Source: Protea cynaroides (Eukaryota; Streptophyta; Magnoliopsida; Proteales; Proteaceae). Taken from it: a DNA stretch of 64,000 nucleotides. Positions 46,090 through 56,040 of the stretch are shown piece by piece (positions within the stretch are counted from its first letter, which is position 1; every line of letters starts with the position of its first letter). The notes beneath the pieces were generated by a model that saw nothing but the letters and a program-made list of their open reading frames with translations, made no database searches and was not told where the DNA came from. The position numbers and the translations under genes are program-made. The stretch is taken from positions 70,265,939 to 70,329,938 of the forward strand of contig CM053272.1 in the NCBI GenBank assembly GCA_028583415.1, given 5' to 3'.

Positions 46090-46379
46090 TTTTCTCAGCT
46101 TGGAATACATGTCCGGTCACAACATACCGGTCGCGGCACTGTGTATGGTAGTGCGACCGGTATGTCTAGGCGGACAAACCTCTCGGAGTTCCCTAGAGGT
46201 ACCGGTCGCAACCCTGTAGGGTATGGCGCGACCGATATAGTTGACCGGTCAGGAATTTCCTCCTGACCGAGAGGTACCGGTCGACATACCCAGGGGGTAC
46301 CGGTCGACCGGTATAAGCAAAACTGTCGACCGGTATGCCCAAAATGCCTTTAAAATCGTAAAAAAGTGAGTCTTTCTCA
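46090..46379 (+). promoter_or_regulatory. ACCGGT-rich region upstream of the antisense gene
   Basis: Eight ACCGGT palindromes lie between 46126 and 46335, mostly as TACCGGTCG(A/C) or GTCGACCGGTAT. The same words are common in the B LTRs (49830-49985, 50515-50560, 26885-26970). A short TC-rich stretch follows at 46370-46410. This is a plausible antisense promoter; no clear TATA box is seen. Promoter activity is inference. Confidence 0.5.
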
Positions 46380-46497
46380 CTTCTTCTCTCCTTTCTCTCC
46401 GGTGGCGATTCCTCTCTGGCTTGGTGAGTTGCTACAGTCCAACCGGTGATCTTATAAGCGATTTTCTTCCTATCAAGACCCTTAACATCATCTCCAA
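46380..46497 (+). other. Predicted 5'-UTR exon of the B3 antisense gene
   Basis: It starts somewhere in a TC-rich stretch and ends CATCTCCAA before the splice donor GTAAGT. The matching exon of A7 (53110-52970, other strand) shares the order 'CAACC...GTGAT/GGTGAT...CTTCAAG'. The start is approximate. Confidence 0.55.
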
Positions 46498-46930
46498 GTA
46501 AGTTTCTTCCTTCCTTTCTACCTTTTTACATCGTTTCTTCATGGTTTCTTGCCCAAAAACTAGATTTTTCTTGGTTTAGAAGATTCTAACCGTAGGAACT
46601 CTTTTCCTTTGGCTTAGAAAGAGTTTAGGGACCTCTATGAGCAAAAGCCCTCAATCTATTTGAGGTTCCACCGTATGATTTTTCTAAAAATCGAATTTTT
46701 GGGTTTTTAACCTAGGTTTTGGTCAAAATCGATTTTTTTTTTTTTGTAATTGCTAAATTCCTTGTTTGCTTGATGATTATTTGGTTTCCATATAATGTTA
46801 GATTGTTAAGTAAGTCCTCCTACCCAAATTTTTGGGTGAGTTCGAGGCTTTTGCTTAAATTACTGTCGTTATGCTGTCGAAATTTCAGAAATTCTAACCA
46901 AATTCTCATTATTTTGTTTTTATTTTGTAG
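46498..46930 (+). other. Predicted intron of the B3 antisense gene (433 bp)
   Basis: GTAAGTTTC at the 5' end and TTTTATTTTGTAG at the 3' end are good plant splice signals, and the interior is T-rich. It is homologous to the A7 intron (432 bp), including AAGTCCTCCTACCCAA near 46812-46827. The acceptor is 6 nt before the ATG. Confidence 0.7.
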
Positions 46931-46936
46931 TTCAAA

Positions 46937-48077
46937 ATGTCTCAACGTCGTGGTGCTGGTAAACATGCATTTGGTCCTGGCATGAACCTTCCGCACCCAT
47001 CGGTTTCATAGTTTGATGAACGGTGGTTTCATTCTGCGGCGGCGCAAGCCCGTTTTCCCTGGTTTTAAGAGAAGAACATCGAATCAAGGCGATGTGTAAA
47101 CTTGGAGCAGTTACAATGATTTGACGTTGAAGTGGCCTTCAGTGATCTTGGGTGGTTGCCAGTCATTACTTACACAGTGACTACCCGTCCCAACCTAGTC
47201 AAACATTTCTACACCAACTTGGAGGTCGAGGGAAAATGTTAACGACTTCAGCCGTGGCAGGGACCTCCGCATAACCAGCTTTGTCAAAGGCGTTCCCATA
47301 TCCTTTGACACTCACCAGCTTGCTGATCTTTTGGGGATTCTAAATGATGGTGACTTGGTTTACTGCTCCCCCAAGATGAAGGGCTTCTTTACTGATGATC
47401 TGCGCTAGGAGGTTTCAGAGCAGATCCTTAACCCAAGAGCACCCATGAAAGTTGCTAGCTTGAGACCTGTTCCTCGGGTATATTGCCGCATAATCCAGCA
47501 CGATATTGTTCCTTAGAGCGGCCACTACAGTGATTTGTCTCAGCTCACCCAGTACTTGATTTACTGCATCTACACTAGGGAGTGGGTCTGTCTCCCTTAC
47601 ATTATTATCAGGACCATGCGTCAGGCTACTCTGCCCGATCAGATCAGTAACTTTCCTTATGGCCGGCTTATCACTACTCTTCTGCGGCGCTTACGAGTGG
47701 ACATGAGGAACGAGATTGTGATCGAGGACACTATGACCTCAGACATTGACTGGGACCCCATTATCCGGATGAGGATGGACAATATGTCCATTAGTGATGA
47801 GGAGTTAAAGGCTCGTCCTCATCCACTTAGGAGGGTAGTAGCCGCGGCAGTAGCAGCAGCAGCCAATGCGGCTCATGCAGAAGAGGCAGGGGATGATGAT
47901 GGTGATGATGATCAAATGGAGGGCATTCCAACACCGGCAACACAGCCCACACCTGCAGTGGGACCATCCCAGCCTCCTCTTGATACCGTGATGGGTATGT
48001 TTACAGAGATTCGGGATGCCCAACGTGAGATGAGCCGTGACCTAGGGTGCCTTTCTCGCAGCCTCAGAGTCACGTAG
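46937..48077 (+). pseudogene. Antisense plant-transposon-like gene of B3 (opposite strand to gag-pol)
   Basis: From ATG 46937 the frame begins 'MSQRRGAGKHAF' and continues with 'RCVNLEQLQ', 'LVKHFYTNL', 'FVKGVPISFDTHQLADLLGI' and 'LIYCIYTREWVCLPYIIIR'. The last 180 codons (47535-48077) are open: 'FPYGRLITTLLRRLRVDM', then an Ala-rich and acidic linker, a Pro-rich linker and a Leu/Arg C-terminal helix. The pattern matches the 'putative plant transposon protein' domain (Pfam PF20167, from memory), whose function is unknown. Five in-frame stops (47009, 47066, 47117, 47406, 47514) and one frameshift near 47235 disable it. It lies between primer site and gag on the opposite strand. Related fragments are in A4 and A7 at the same place. 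Confidence 0.8.
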
Positions 48078-48499
48078 GAGTAGGTACACTGGCTCAGGGT
48101 GGCTTATGAGTATGACTATGACATCACTTACCCTATTCCTCCTTTGCCCCCATCCCCATGATAGATCTTTTATTTTCTCTCCCTCACAGCATGGTATTTA
48201 TATAACAGGGTAACCGTCCGGCTTGTGGACTGTACCCTGTGGTACGATTAATTCTTGATATAGTTTCCTTTTCAATTTAATAGAAGTTTATGATTTTTTC
48301 TCACCTGTCATTAAGGTTCCTGTCTAGAGCATGACTATTTATAAATTCCACATTTAGTATAGTATATTATGTTCTTTTGTATTTAGTCTCAAGCATTAAA
48401 CAACTGCTTAAAGTGTTTTTATTAAGACTTTTAATTTTTCCTATCGCGGTTCATTGACTTTGTTAGGTGCAAATATGGTCTGTTGGACAGAGCCTAAGA
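48078..48499 (+). other. 3' flank of the antisense gene / B3 leader
   Basis: On the plus strand this would be the 3' UTR. It has AT-rich stretches with CAATTTAATAGAAG-like and TATATAACAG words that could act in polyadenylation, but no canonical AATAAA is seen. On the minus strand it is the leader next to the primer site. Confidence 0.45.
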
Positions 48500-48511
48500 G
48501 CTCTGATACCA
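48500..48511 (-). promoter_or_regulatory. B3 primer binding site (initiator tRNA-Met)
   Basis: The minus strand reads TGGTATCAGAGC, the exact usual site complementary to initiator tRNA-Met, starting 3 bases after the 5' LTR end. Confidence 0.92.
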
Positions 48512-48514
48512 AGT

Positions 48515-50695
48515 TATCACACCCCAATTTCGACTGAACCAGAAGTGTGAGTGAACTGTCACTGGACCAACGGTTCACACCAGGATCTCAATAAGACCGT
48601 GTCCACTCATACAAACCATTGCACATAACCATAATCAGAAGATAATTAAATACAATGGAAGTCTTAAATTAAATAAACTGAGTACTGCTATTGAAAAATA
48701 AATTATCCAGTTATTCAAAAATACCAAAACATAAATAAAATATCTTTACATCCCAATTATAAATCCAACTGAAAATAATAAAGAAATTAAGTCAACATCC
48801 TAGAGGTACACGTAGAAAGGGCACTCACATGAAGCGTCATGCTCGTCCTCTCCTGCTTGCACTTCTAAAGCAGCAACACTTCCACATGTTGGAGCATCCA
48901 TGTAGTCCTCCACAGTATAACGTGCATCAACATCTAAAAACATGTATATATATACAGGGTGAGCTCACAACTTAGCTCAGTAAGACAATCAGACAATGCA
49001 ACAAACATATGCATGAGTAACATTCACATTATGGTCTGGTTTTAAGTTTACAATGTGCTATAAAAAGGATTAGCAGCCACTGCACCTCTATACACGAGTG
49101 TGTAAAGCCACCAAATGGATCAAACACCACTGTCGTCCCACATGTACCCACCATGGAATAGAGATGGAGCTAAAGCGTCCGGATCAAACACCGCCAACAC
49201 TTACCTTGATACCCTACCCATACCAACACTTAAGCCCCTATTGGTGAGGGCTTGCAAACTGGGCTCGCAACTAACCAATCCTATATGTCATCACAATAGG
49301 CCCTATCCCAGCACAGCTTCCTACGGCATAGAGATAAAGCTAGAGTCTAGTGGCCAGGCCGGAGACCACAATGCCACTTCCTCCTCTTGATACCCTACCC
49401 GCACCAAGCATGCTAAGACAGAACAATACGAAAAGGTGCTAGTGTGAGGAATGATCCCAGACCCCAGGCCCTTCCCATTCCACACCCCAACGAAAACAAT
49501 CACATGCCTAACAGTCATATCCTAGCATAGCGAGTATGCATGAACAATAATAATAACTGAAAATAAAGATGACATGCGAGTATGCACAAACATTAGTCCA
49601 TAGAATCATAATTATTAACAACGTTTTACTATTATTAAATTACTAGGGTTTAGGTCTGATTCCCTTACCTGACACTTGTTTGATAACTTGCTCCGCGTCT
49701 CAGAATCCAAACTTGGTATCACAAGGTCCTACACGATGTTAGGGTTAAATTAGAATAATTTCTTAGGGTTTACGTTGGTCGGAAAACCAACAAGGTCAAA
49801 ACACTCCTCACAGTGCAGACCAGTCGCAGGTGCCGGTCGCAGGTACCGGTTGAGGCACTGGGGGGAAAGGTGTGACCGGTTTGGTTGACCAGTCCCCATA
49901 GACCAGTCTCTGAGAGATACCGGTCGCAGGTACCGATAGCATAAGGTGCGACCGGTATGGTCGACCAGTATGTCTCCGGAAGACCATACACCCGGTTCTT
50001 GCCTTCCGTCGGACACCCCCTATATATCCTAGGGTTTCTCCTACACATTCTTGGTCTGAGCACTGTGTTAGAGTTGTTTCCAACTCCATTCAAGTCCTAG
50101 TTTCAATGATCTTCAACCTAGAACTTGAGTCTAGGGTTTACCGATTGGATTAGGGTTTGACGGCAAAATATGGTTTAGATCAATACCTCGCCTTGCATGG
50201 TATTGATCCAATCATTACTAACCATTCTAGAACGCTTAACGTAGAGGAAGGTTTAAGCACTTATCGTTGGTTCACGGTAGAGTGTTCTTCGTCCAACGGC
50301 AATGGTGACTCTTCCCTCTCCTTCCTTAGCTCATTCTCCTTCTTCAATCTCTTTCTCCTCTCTAGGGTTTGTGAGGACCAATAAAAGGGATTTAAGGAGG
50401 TTTAGAGGTCCTTATATAGACTAGGGTTGAGTTTAGGAAGCCTCTTAACATTAGGAAAGTCCTTCGGTTTGAAATTTGGAAAGTGGGACCCACAGAGGTC
50501 TGCCTGCACAGGCTATACCGATCGACCGATACCATAGACCGGTACCATCGACCGGTATGAAATATTTATCATACATGGGTCAGTTTTTGTACCTGGTTGT
50601 CATCCTTTCATCCCGTCTGGCTCAGTGATGATTGGAAGACCTGTTATGACATGAATTAAAGGTTTAGATCGGGTTCATGGAGTGCGGGTCTTACA
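48515..50695 (-). repeat. B3 5' LTR, about 2.2 kb
   Basis: On the plus strand it begins TATCACACCCC (TG mutated to TA) and ends GCGGGTCTTACA. It holds the minus-strand promoter TATATAAGG (50410-50418), ACCGGT clusters, an AGAGGAGAAAGAG leader, and the paired inverted repeats near the primer-site end. It is collinear with the 3' LTR and with B5 and B8. Confidence 0.92.
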
Positions 50696-50700
50696 TTTGA
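50696..50700. repeat. Target site duplication of B3, right copy
   Basis: TTTGA, identical to 34601-34605. The A4 LTR resumes with TCCTGACACTTTAGC. Confidence 0.92.
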
Positions 50701-51363
50701 TCCTGACACTTTAGCTCTATCTCTATTCCATGACGGGTGCATGTGGGACGACAATGGTGTTTGATCCATTGGGCGGATTCATACACTCGTGTATAGAGGT
50801 GCGACGGCTACTAAACCGTTCTATAGCACATTGCAAACTTAAAAACCAGACCAAATATATGAATTGAATGCATGCATATGATTGTTGCATTGTTTTGTTT
50901 GCTCACTGTGCCGTGATGTGTGCTCACCCTTTTGACGTCGAATATTTTTAGTTGATGATGCAGGTCCTACCGTTGAAGAATATATGAATGTGCCAACGTA
51001 TGGACATGTTGTTGCGATGGATGTAGAAGCTGAAGAAGATGCGCATGATTCATCATGCGAGTGCAACTATTGTGTTTTTGCTTAAGTTTTGTTATAAATT
51101 GAACATCGGATATGTAATTGATTATTTATTTTTATGTCTTGTAGTTTGGGGATAATTAGATGAAATACTTATTTATCACTGTTAGACCATCAGTTCATTA
51201 TCTGTAAGACTTTCGCTTATTTGTTTATTACCTCTGATTACTAATGTGGAATGTGTGTTTGGTTTAATATGGTGAGTACGACCTATGCGAGATTCTGGGT
51301 GAACCATTGGTTTATTGGCGGTTCATCACACCATTCTGGTTAGACCAGAATTGGGGTGTGACA
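50701..51363 (+). repeat. A4 3' LTR, right part
   Basis: It continues the LTR from 34605 (TTAGCTCTATCTCTATTCC, CACTCGTGTATAGAGGTGC) to the terminus TTGGGGTGTGACA. Near the end is a perfect 8-bp stem ATTCTGGT-TAG-ACCAGAAT (51333-51351), with TGAACC...GGTTCA just before it. Confidence 0.88.
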
Positions 51364-52183
51364 TGAGTGGTTCTAGGAAATCCATATCCACAAAACATCA
51401 CAACGAACTACGTTGTACCTGATTTTCAGGACCTCTGAAATACGTTGGCAACTTGGAGGACCTCTCCAAGTACGGTACCACATCTTAGAATCCTTAGGTC
51501 CTCCATATCCATATCCATATCCATATCCATATTCACTTCGACCCACATTAGGCTATCTTTAGATTCAATCTCAATCATCATCAAGCATAAACTTTAACTT
51601 GAACAATTGAATCTAAGAAAGCTTAAGCATAAACTCCATCCATAAACCTTAATCACATTCCGTTCGAACTACGTTATGGACTTGATTTCCAGGATTGGAA
51701 TACATAAGTAATTTGAGATGTCTAGGACATCTCAGATTCAGTCCATCACCAAACCATCTTTGGTTCGATTTATTGTACATTATTTTTGTTTATTTATTTA
51801 CTTTGAGAACATGTTTGGCTGAACCTAGGTTAGAAGAATTTAGAAACTTGGCATAGGATCCCCCATGAGCCCTAGTCATCATCCATTGACCATGAACAGT
51901 CAGAACCATAGAGTTTAAAGAAAGTAGAATCATATAGGAGGCCAATTTTCGGATCAGACAGCTTTAGGTGCTTAACACCTTCCCAAACTGTACCTTGAAT
52001 ACTTACCCGTTCTCTGATAGACCAAAGCCAATATATTGGGTCCAATGAGTAAATAGAAGTCTTTTCTTATGATGAGACCACATTTTTATTGGTCCCAGAC
52101 CTTAATTTAGGTGACGACTCCCAAATCATTATTTTTTCCATCCATCGAAGATGGGTGGAAGAGAGATGAACTTTGTCCTCACA
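51364..52183 (+). repeat. Family T LTR fragment in plus orientation
   Basis: On the minus strand it begins TGTGAGGACAAAG (52185 leftward) and continues with GTCGTCACCTAAATTAAGG, GATTAAGGTTTATGG and AGTTTATGCTTGA, matching the primer-site end of T1-T3. The orientation is opposite to theirs. Five CCATAT hexamers lie at about 51506-51536. The left part is cut by A4, and the right end is an exact LTR terminus against the A7 antisense gene. No primer site follows, so this LTR was a 3' LTR or solo LTR. Confidence 0.72.
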
Positions 52184-52532
52184 CTAGGAGATCAGCCAAC
52201 TCCTGACAGTTGAAAGAGATAGGAACCCCTTTCACCCAACTGGTGATCTAAATCTCTCTACCTCCATCTACATTCTCTAGATCACCCTCTACCTATAGGT
52301 GACAGTAGAACTGCTTTATCAAATTCAAGCGAGTGCAACCCTCGTATAAGATCACCAAAAGCCAGTCCATTTCACCAAATGCCCTCTCCACAACAAATAG
52401 GGCTAAATGGGCTAAGTTAACACACCGACCACCTTCCACCTTCCTCCGATGGAACCATGGATATTGTACCTCCACTTTGATGGACTAGAAGCGATTAGGG
52501 TCATGGACTCAGGGAACCTTGATGCGAACCAT
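52184..52532 (-). pseudogene. Antisense plant-transposon-like gene of A7, N-terminal half
   Basis: From ATG 52532 the minus strand reads 'VQYPWFHRRKVEGGRCVNL', then 'RAFGEMDWLLVILYEGCTRL', 'LIKQFYCHL', and further on 'ITSWVKGVPISFNCQELADL', ending at the inserted T LTR. It is collinear with B3 ('LVKHFYTNL', 'VKGVPISFDTHQLADLLG'). At least four stops interrupt it, soon after the ATG and near 52289 and 52244. The acceptor CTCTCACAG lies 5 nt before the ATG. The C-terminal half is lost at the insertion. Confidence 0.72.
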
Positions 52533-52537
52533 GATAA

Positions 52538-52969
52538 CTGTGAGAGAAGAGAATAAGAAAACAAGTTAGAAGAATTGAAATTTGGACAGCATAATGACGT
52601 GAAATGGGAAAAAGCCTCATTTTTCTCCCAAACACTTGGGTAGGAGGACTTACATGAGGCACAAAACATCCTACAATGATTAATTAATAGAAAACAACCA
52701 CCAATCAAAGTAAAATTTAAGAAATTTTCAAATTGGGAAAAAAACCCCCAAATTCTTGGTCAAAATTGGGATTTTCAAAATTTCTACCAAACCCATCGAT
52801 GAAACTCGAATTTTCTTGAGGGTTTATCTGTTGGGTAGTCAATAGCAAAGACCACCAATAAAAATCAAATTTTTACGATCAAGAAGGTACTAATTTGAAG
52901 AAAACTCTATATATAGCGAAAACCTAAGTAAAAAAAATGGAAAAGAATAGAAAAGAGTAGAAAACATAC
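52538..52969 (-). other. Predicted intron of the A7 antisense gene (432 bp)
   Basis: On the minus strand the donor is CAAG|GTATGTTTTC (52969) and the acceptor TTCTCTCACAG (52538). Its length is within 1 bp of the B3 intron. It shares AAGTCCTCCTACCCAAG (about 52654-52638). This supports one ancestral gene structure. Confidence 0.7.
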
Positions 52970-53110
52970 CTTGAAGAATGGGACGGAGGTTATCGATCGA
53001 TGGAGAAATCACCAAGTTCATATGGTTGACACTGTAGGAACCCAGTGGTGGCGAGATGAGTTGAGACTGTAGGAAGGAGAATGAAAATGAGAGGGAAAAA
53101 AATCTCAAAA
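52970..53110 (-). other. Predicted 5'-UTR exon of the A7 antisense gene
   Basis: The minus strand has a TC-rich start (TTTTTTCCCTCTCATTTTC), then ACTCATCTCGCCACCACTGG, ending CCATTCTTCAAG at the donor. A GGTCGCAC word lies just upstream (53142-53149). The start is approximate. Confidence 0.5.
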
Positions 53111-53341
53111 ATAGGTTTAAAACCTGATTTTTGAATTATACGGTCGCACAATTTGACCAAAACAGTCAATTTACGACATCAACCATACAATTGATTGTTG
53201 TATGTTCTGAATCTGTTAGACCTATTGCCTCATAATTTTATTTTCTTCTCTCTCCTTCTACTGTGGGACTAACAAAATACTACCATTCTATCTTGTCTCA
53301 CATGTGTAGCCGCTCTAATATTACTTTACCCAGGAATTTAA
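53111..53341 (+). other. A7 leader before gag
   Basis: No gene is seen. It would hold the upstream region of the antisense gene. Plain AT-rich sequence surrounds one CGGTCGCAC motif, and a TTTAAATGGTTG context leads into the gag ATG. Confidence 0.45.
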
Positions 53342-54598
53342 ATGGTTGGGCATAGATTAATCAGAAGGAGACAGAGTGCAAACCCACCTCCATCATCTAT
53401 GGAGGTCATTGACAATGAAGGTCAAGAAGGACAAGAAGGAAATGTTGGGAATCAAAATGATGTGCCTCAGGATGTTTACACCCAGGCCAACCCAACTAAC
53501 TTACCAGTACCACCTATAGATTTGGCCATTATAGTGACGAATTTGGCACAGCAAGTGCAACAAATACAGCAAATGCAAGTAAACATGCAAACTGCTATGG
53601 GAATTACTTCCCCAGCTATAAACACAACACCGATACTTGCAGGGCAAGCTTGTACCATACTAGGGGGTAGAAATACTATGCCCCAAGCATCTGCTATGAA
53701 CAATACGGTACCCCTAGCACCTCAAACACCAGTTGTACAAGCTCAAGTGCAGAATCCTGAAGCACCACAAGGAGGGTATAACCAAGGTAACTATCAGTAC
53801 CAACCACCTGTGTATGGAGCATATCCACAAAATCAGCTTGACCACTCTAGGCTGATCGAATGTTTTCTGAAGATGAAGTCGAAGGAATTCACTGGCAAGC
53901 CATCAGATCCATTGTGGCCAGCTCACTGGATTGACAAAATGGAAAGAAATTTCATGATGATAACTATTACAGAAGAGGAGAAAGTGTTATGTGCCACTTT
54001 CATGCTGAAAGGAGATGCACACCATTGGTGGAAATCCACTCGAGGTTATCTGTTGACAAAGCACACTCAACTGGCTTGGGCTATCTTCAAAGAAGCTTTC
54101 TTCGAGAAGTATTTCCCCAGGAGTTTCAGGGATCAGATGGAAAAAGAATTATTGAGCTTATATCAAGGACAAATGTTTGTAGACGCTTACCAGCAGCGTT
54201 ATAAAGAGTTGTTCTTCTTTTCTCCCTCTAGCATGCAGGAGGAAGATACCAAAACCCGAAGGTTCATTATGGGAGTTAGGGGAAGCATCCGAGAGCATGT
54301 ATTGGGACTGGAAAAGAAAATATATAATGAAGCCGTACAGATTGCTCGAGTATTGGAATCGAGCCAAAGGGAGAGTTACTTTGCTCAAAATAGGGGTATC
54401 AAGAGGCCGAATGGAAACACATTCAACGGAGGGAACTCAAAGACATTTAAACCCTTCAGTACTCAAGGCTTCAATGCTGTAGCCAAGACTACTCCAACAA
54501 CCCAATCTCAATCGAAGCAGGGTAATGCTGGAATCAAATGCTTCAACTGTGATCAAGTAAGACATTATTCAAGAGATTGTCCTAAGCCAAGAAAGTAG
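53342..54598 (+). CDS. gag: A7 gag, full open frame (418 codons)
   Basis: This is a capsid-nucleocapsid protein. The start 'MVGHRLIRRRQSANPPPSS' is a basic N-terminus shared with A4 and B3. Residues about 60-150 are Gln/Pro/Asn-rich. The gag helical domain spans about 175-330 ('FLKMKSKEFTGKPSDPLWPA', 'DAHHWWKSTRGYL', 'FFEKYFPRSFRDQMEKE', 'RGSIREHVLGLEKK'). The knuckle near residues 400-413 is C-F-N-C-D-Q-V-R-H-Y-S-R-D-C, a proper CX2CX4HX4C. The TAG at 54596-54598 replaces a sense codon in B3, where the gag frame runs about 35 codons further, so it may be a late mutation. It is the only complete gag frame in the window. The rest of A7 is dead. Confidence 0.8.
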   Translation: MVGHRLIRRRQSANPPPSSMEVIDNEGQEGQEGNVGNQNDVPQDVYTQANPTNLPVPPIDLAIIVTNLAQQVQQIQQMQVNMQTAMGITSPAINTTPILAGQACTILGGRNTMPQASAMNNTVPLAPQTPVVQAQVQNPEAPQGGYNQGNYQYQPPVYGAYPQNQLDHSRLIECFLKMKSKEFTGKPSDPLWPAHWIDKMERNFMMITITEEEKVLCATFMLKGDAHHWWKSTRGYLLTKHTQLAWAIFKEAFFEKYFPRSFRDQMEKELLSLYQGQMFVDAYQQRYKELFFFSPSSMQEEDTKTRRFIMGVRGSIREHVLGLEKKIYNEAVQIARVLESSQRESYFAQNRGIKRPNGNTFNGGNSKTFKPFSTQGFNAVAKTTPTTQSQSKQGNAGIKCFNCDQVRHYSRDCPKPRK

Positions 54599-55090
54599 CC
54601 ATAGCATGGAAAGGTTTATGCAGTTACTTCTGAGGATGCTGTTGCATCGTCTGATGTGGTCACAGGTATGATTCAACCTTTTGTTTTGAAATACCTTGTG
54701 TGAGCATGTAGACTAAATTAAATAAGATCATAGGTATTGTACCTATAGTTAATATACCAGCCAGGGTACTTTTTGACTCTGGAGCTACACAATCATTTAT
54801 ATCGGTGTCTTTCAAAAAAAAGCTAGATATACCCCTTAGACCTTTAGACTACAAGCTACTAGTATGGTCACCTATGGAATTAGAAGCAGAATTAGACCAA
54901 GGTTATGGACCATGTCCAATTCTTATAAATGGACGAAGTTTGGAAGCCAACCTGGTGTAACTCGAGATGGCAGACTTTGACGTCATCCTAGGGATGGACT
55001 GGTTATCCCAACATTCTGCGAGTTTGCTTTACGCTGAAAAGAAGATATCATTTAAAGATAAGAAAGGAGCAGTTTAGTTTTGCGGGAACC
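54599..55090 (+). pseudogene. pol: A7 protease
   Basis: The gag tail equivalent ('GKVYAVTSEDAVASSDVVTG') comes first. Protease follows with catalytic D-S-G at 54775-54783 in 'VLFDSGATQSF', and 'MADFDVILGMDWLSQHSA' at 54967-55020. Stops at 54702, 54714 and 54957 and a frameshift near 55072 break the frame. Confidence 0.78.
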
Positions 55091-55199
55091 AAACTTCGCC
55101 GTAAACGAAAACTCATTCTTTCTGCATTAAAGGCTAGGAAATGCCTCGAGAAAGGAAGAATTGGGTACCTAGTGTCCGTAGTCAACCTCACCAAGGAAG

Positions 55200-56040
55200 T
55201 ACCATGAATGGAAGATATTGAAGTTATGCATGAATTTCTAGATGTATTTCCTAAGGAGTTACTAGGATTACCACTTGATCGAGTGACAGAGTTCGTTATA
55301 GACCTCATACTCGGAGCCACACCAGTATCTAAGACACCTTATCGAATGGCTCCTACGAAACTAAAGGAATTGAATGTACAATTATAAGAATTACTGGACA
55401 ATGGTTATATTCAACCCAGTATATCACCATAGGGAGCACCAATGTTGTTCGTAAAAAAGGACGGTAGAATTCGACTTTGTATAGATTACCAGGAATTGAA
55501 CAAGCTCACGATCAAGAACAGGTATCCATTGCCTCGGATCGATGACTTATTCGACCAGTTGCAAGGTGCCAAAGTGTTCTCCAAGATTGATCTCCGGTCA
55601 GGATACCATCAGTTGAAGATCAAGGAAGGTGATATTCTGAAAATCACATTTAAAACCAAATATGGACATTATGAAATTTTAGTTATGTATTTTGGATTGA
55701 CTAACGCACCCGCAACTTTTATGGAACTCATGAATCAGGTATTCCATGATATGCTGGATGCATCGGTTATTGTATTTATTGACAACATCCTAGTCTACTC
55801 CAAGGACAAAGAAACTCATATCACAAATCTTAGAGCCGCTCTGCAACGACTAAGGACATAAAAGCTTTACGCTAAATTTACTAAATGTAAGTTTTGGCTA
55901 AATGAAGTCGTTTTCTTAGGCCATGTTGGCCATGTTGGAATTAAAGTGGATCCTAGCAAGATTGAAGCTATTGCGAAATGGAAAGCACCTAAGAATGTTG
56001 CAAAAATTAAAAGTTTCTTAGGATTAGCTGGGTATTATTG
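55200..56040 (+). pseudogene. pol: A7 reverse transcriptase, active site mutated
   Basis: The motifs in order are 'MEDIEVMHEFLDVFPKELLG', 'RIRLCIDYQELNKLTIKNRY', 'KVFSKIDLRSGYHQLKI', 'YFGLTNAPATFMELMNQVFH', and the catalytic box at 55775-55786, which reads F-I-D-N instead of F-I-D-D. The second metal-binding Asp has become Asn by one G-to-A change, which would abolish catalysis. Stops include 55206 and 55385, and a TGA in 'YY*' at 56040. Confidence 0.83.

Larger units (their letters stand above)
34606..50695 (-). mobile_element. Chromovirus B3 (family B), complete ends, non-autonomous, containing solo LTR T3
   Basis: Reading on the minus strand: 5' LTR (50695-48515), primer site, a leader holding an opposite-strand gene, gag, the start of protease, a deletion, the end of RNase H, integrase, chromodomain, duplicated polypurine segment, and 3' LTR (42585-34606, split by T3). 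The flanking TTTGA pair shows a real insertion into the A4 LTR. Without T3 the element is about 10.3 kb. Loss of RT means it could move only with enzymes supplied by another copy. Confidence 0.92.
28296..51363 (+). mobile_element. Chromovirus A4 (family A), internal region plus 3' LTR split by B3
   Basis: In order it has an antisense gene fragment, gag, protease, RT, RNase H, integrase, chromodomain, polypurine tract, and a 3' LTR that resumes after B3 (32921-34605 and 50701-51363). The 5' LTR and primer site are not in place, because B5 lies at the broken end. Pol is one of the best preserved in the window, but gag and protease are joined by a deletion and RT has a stop and a frameshift. After its 3' LTR the sequence enters a plus-oriented T LTR fragment, the likely host. 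Confidence 0.85.
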
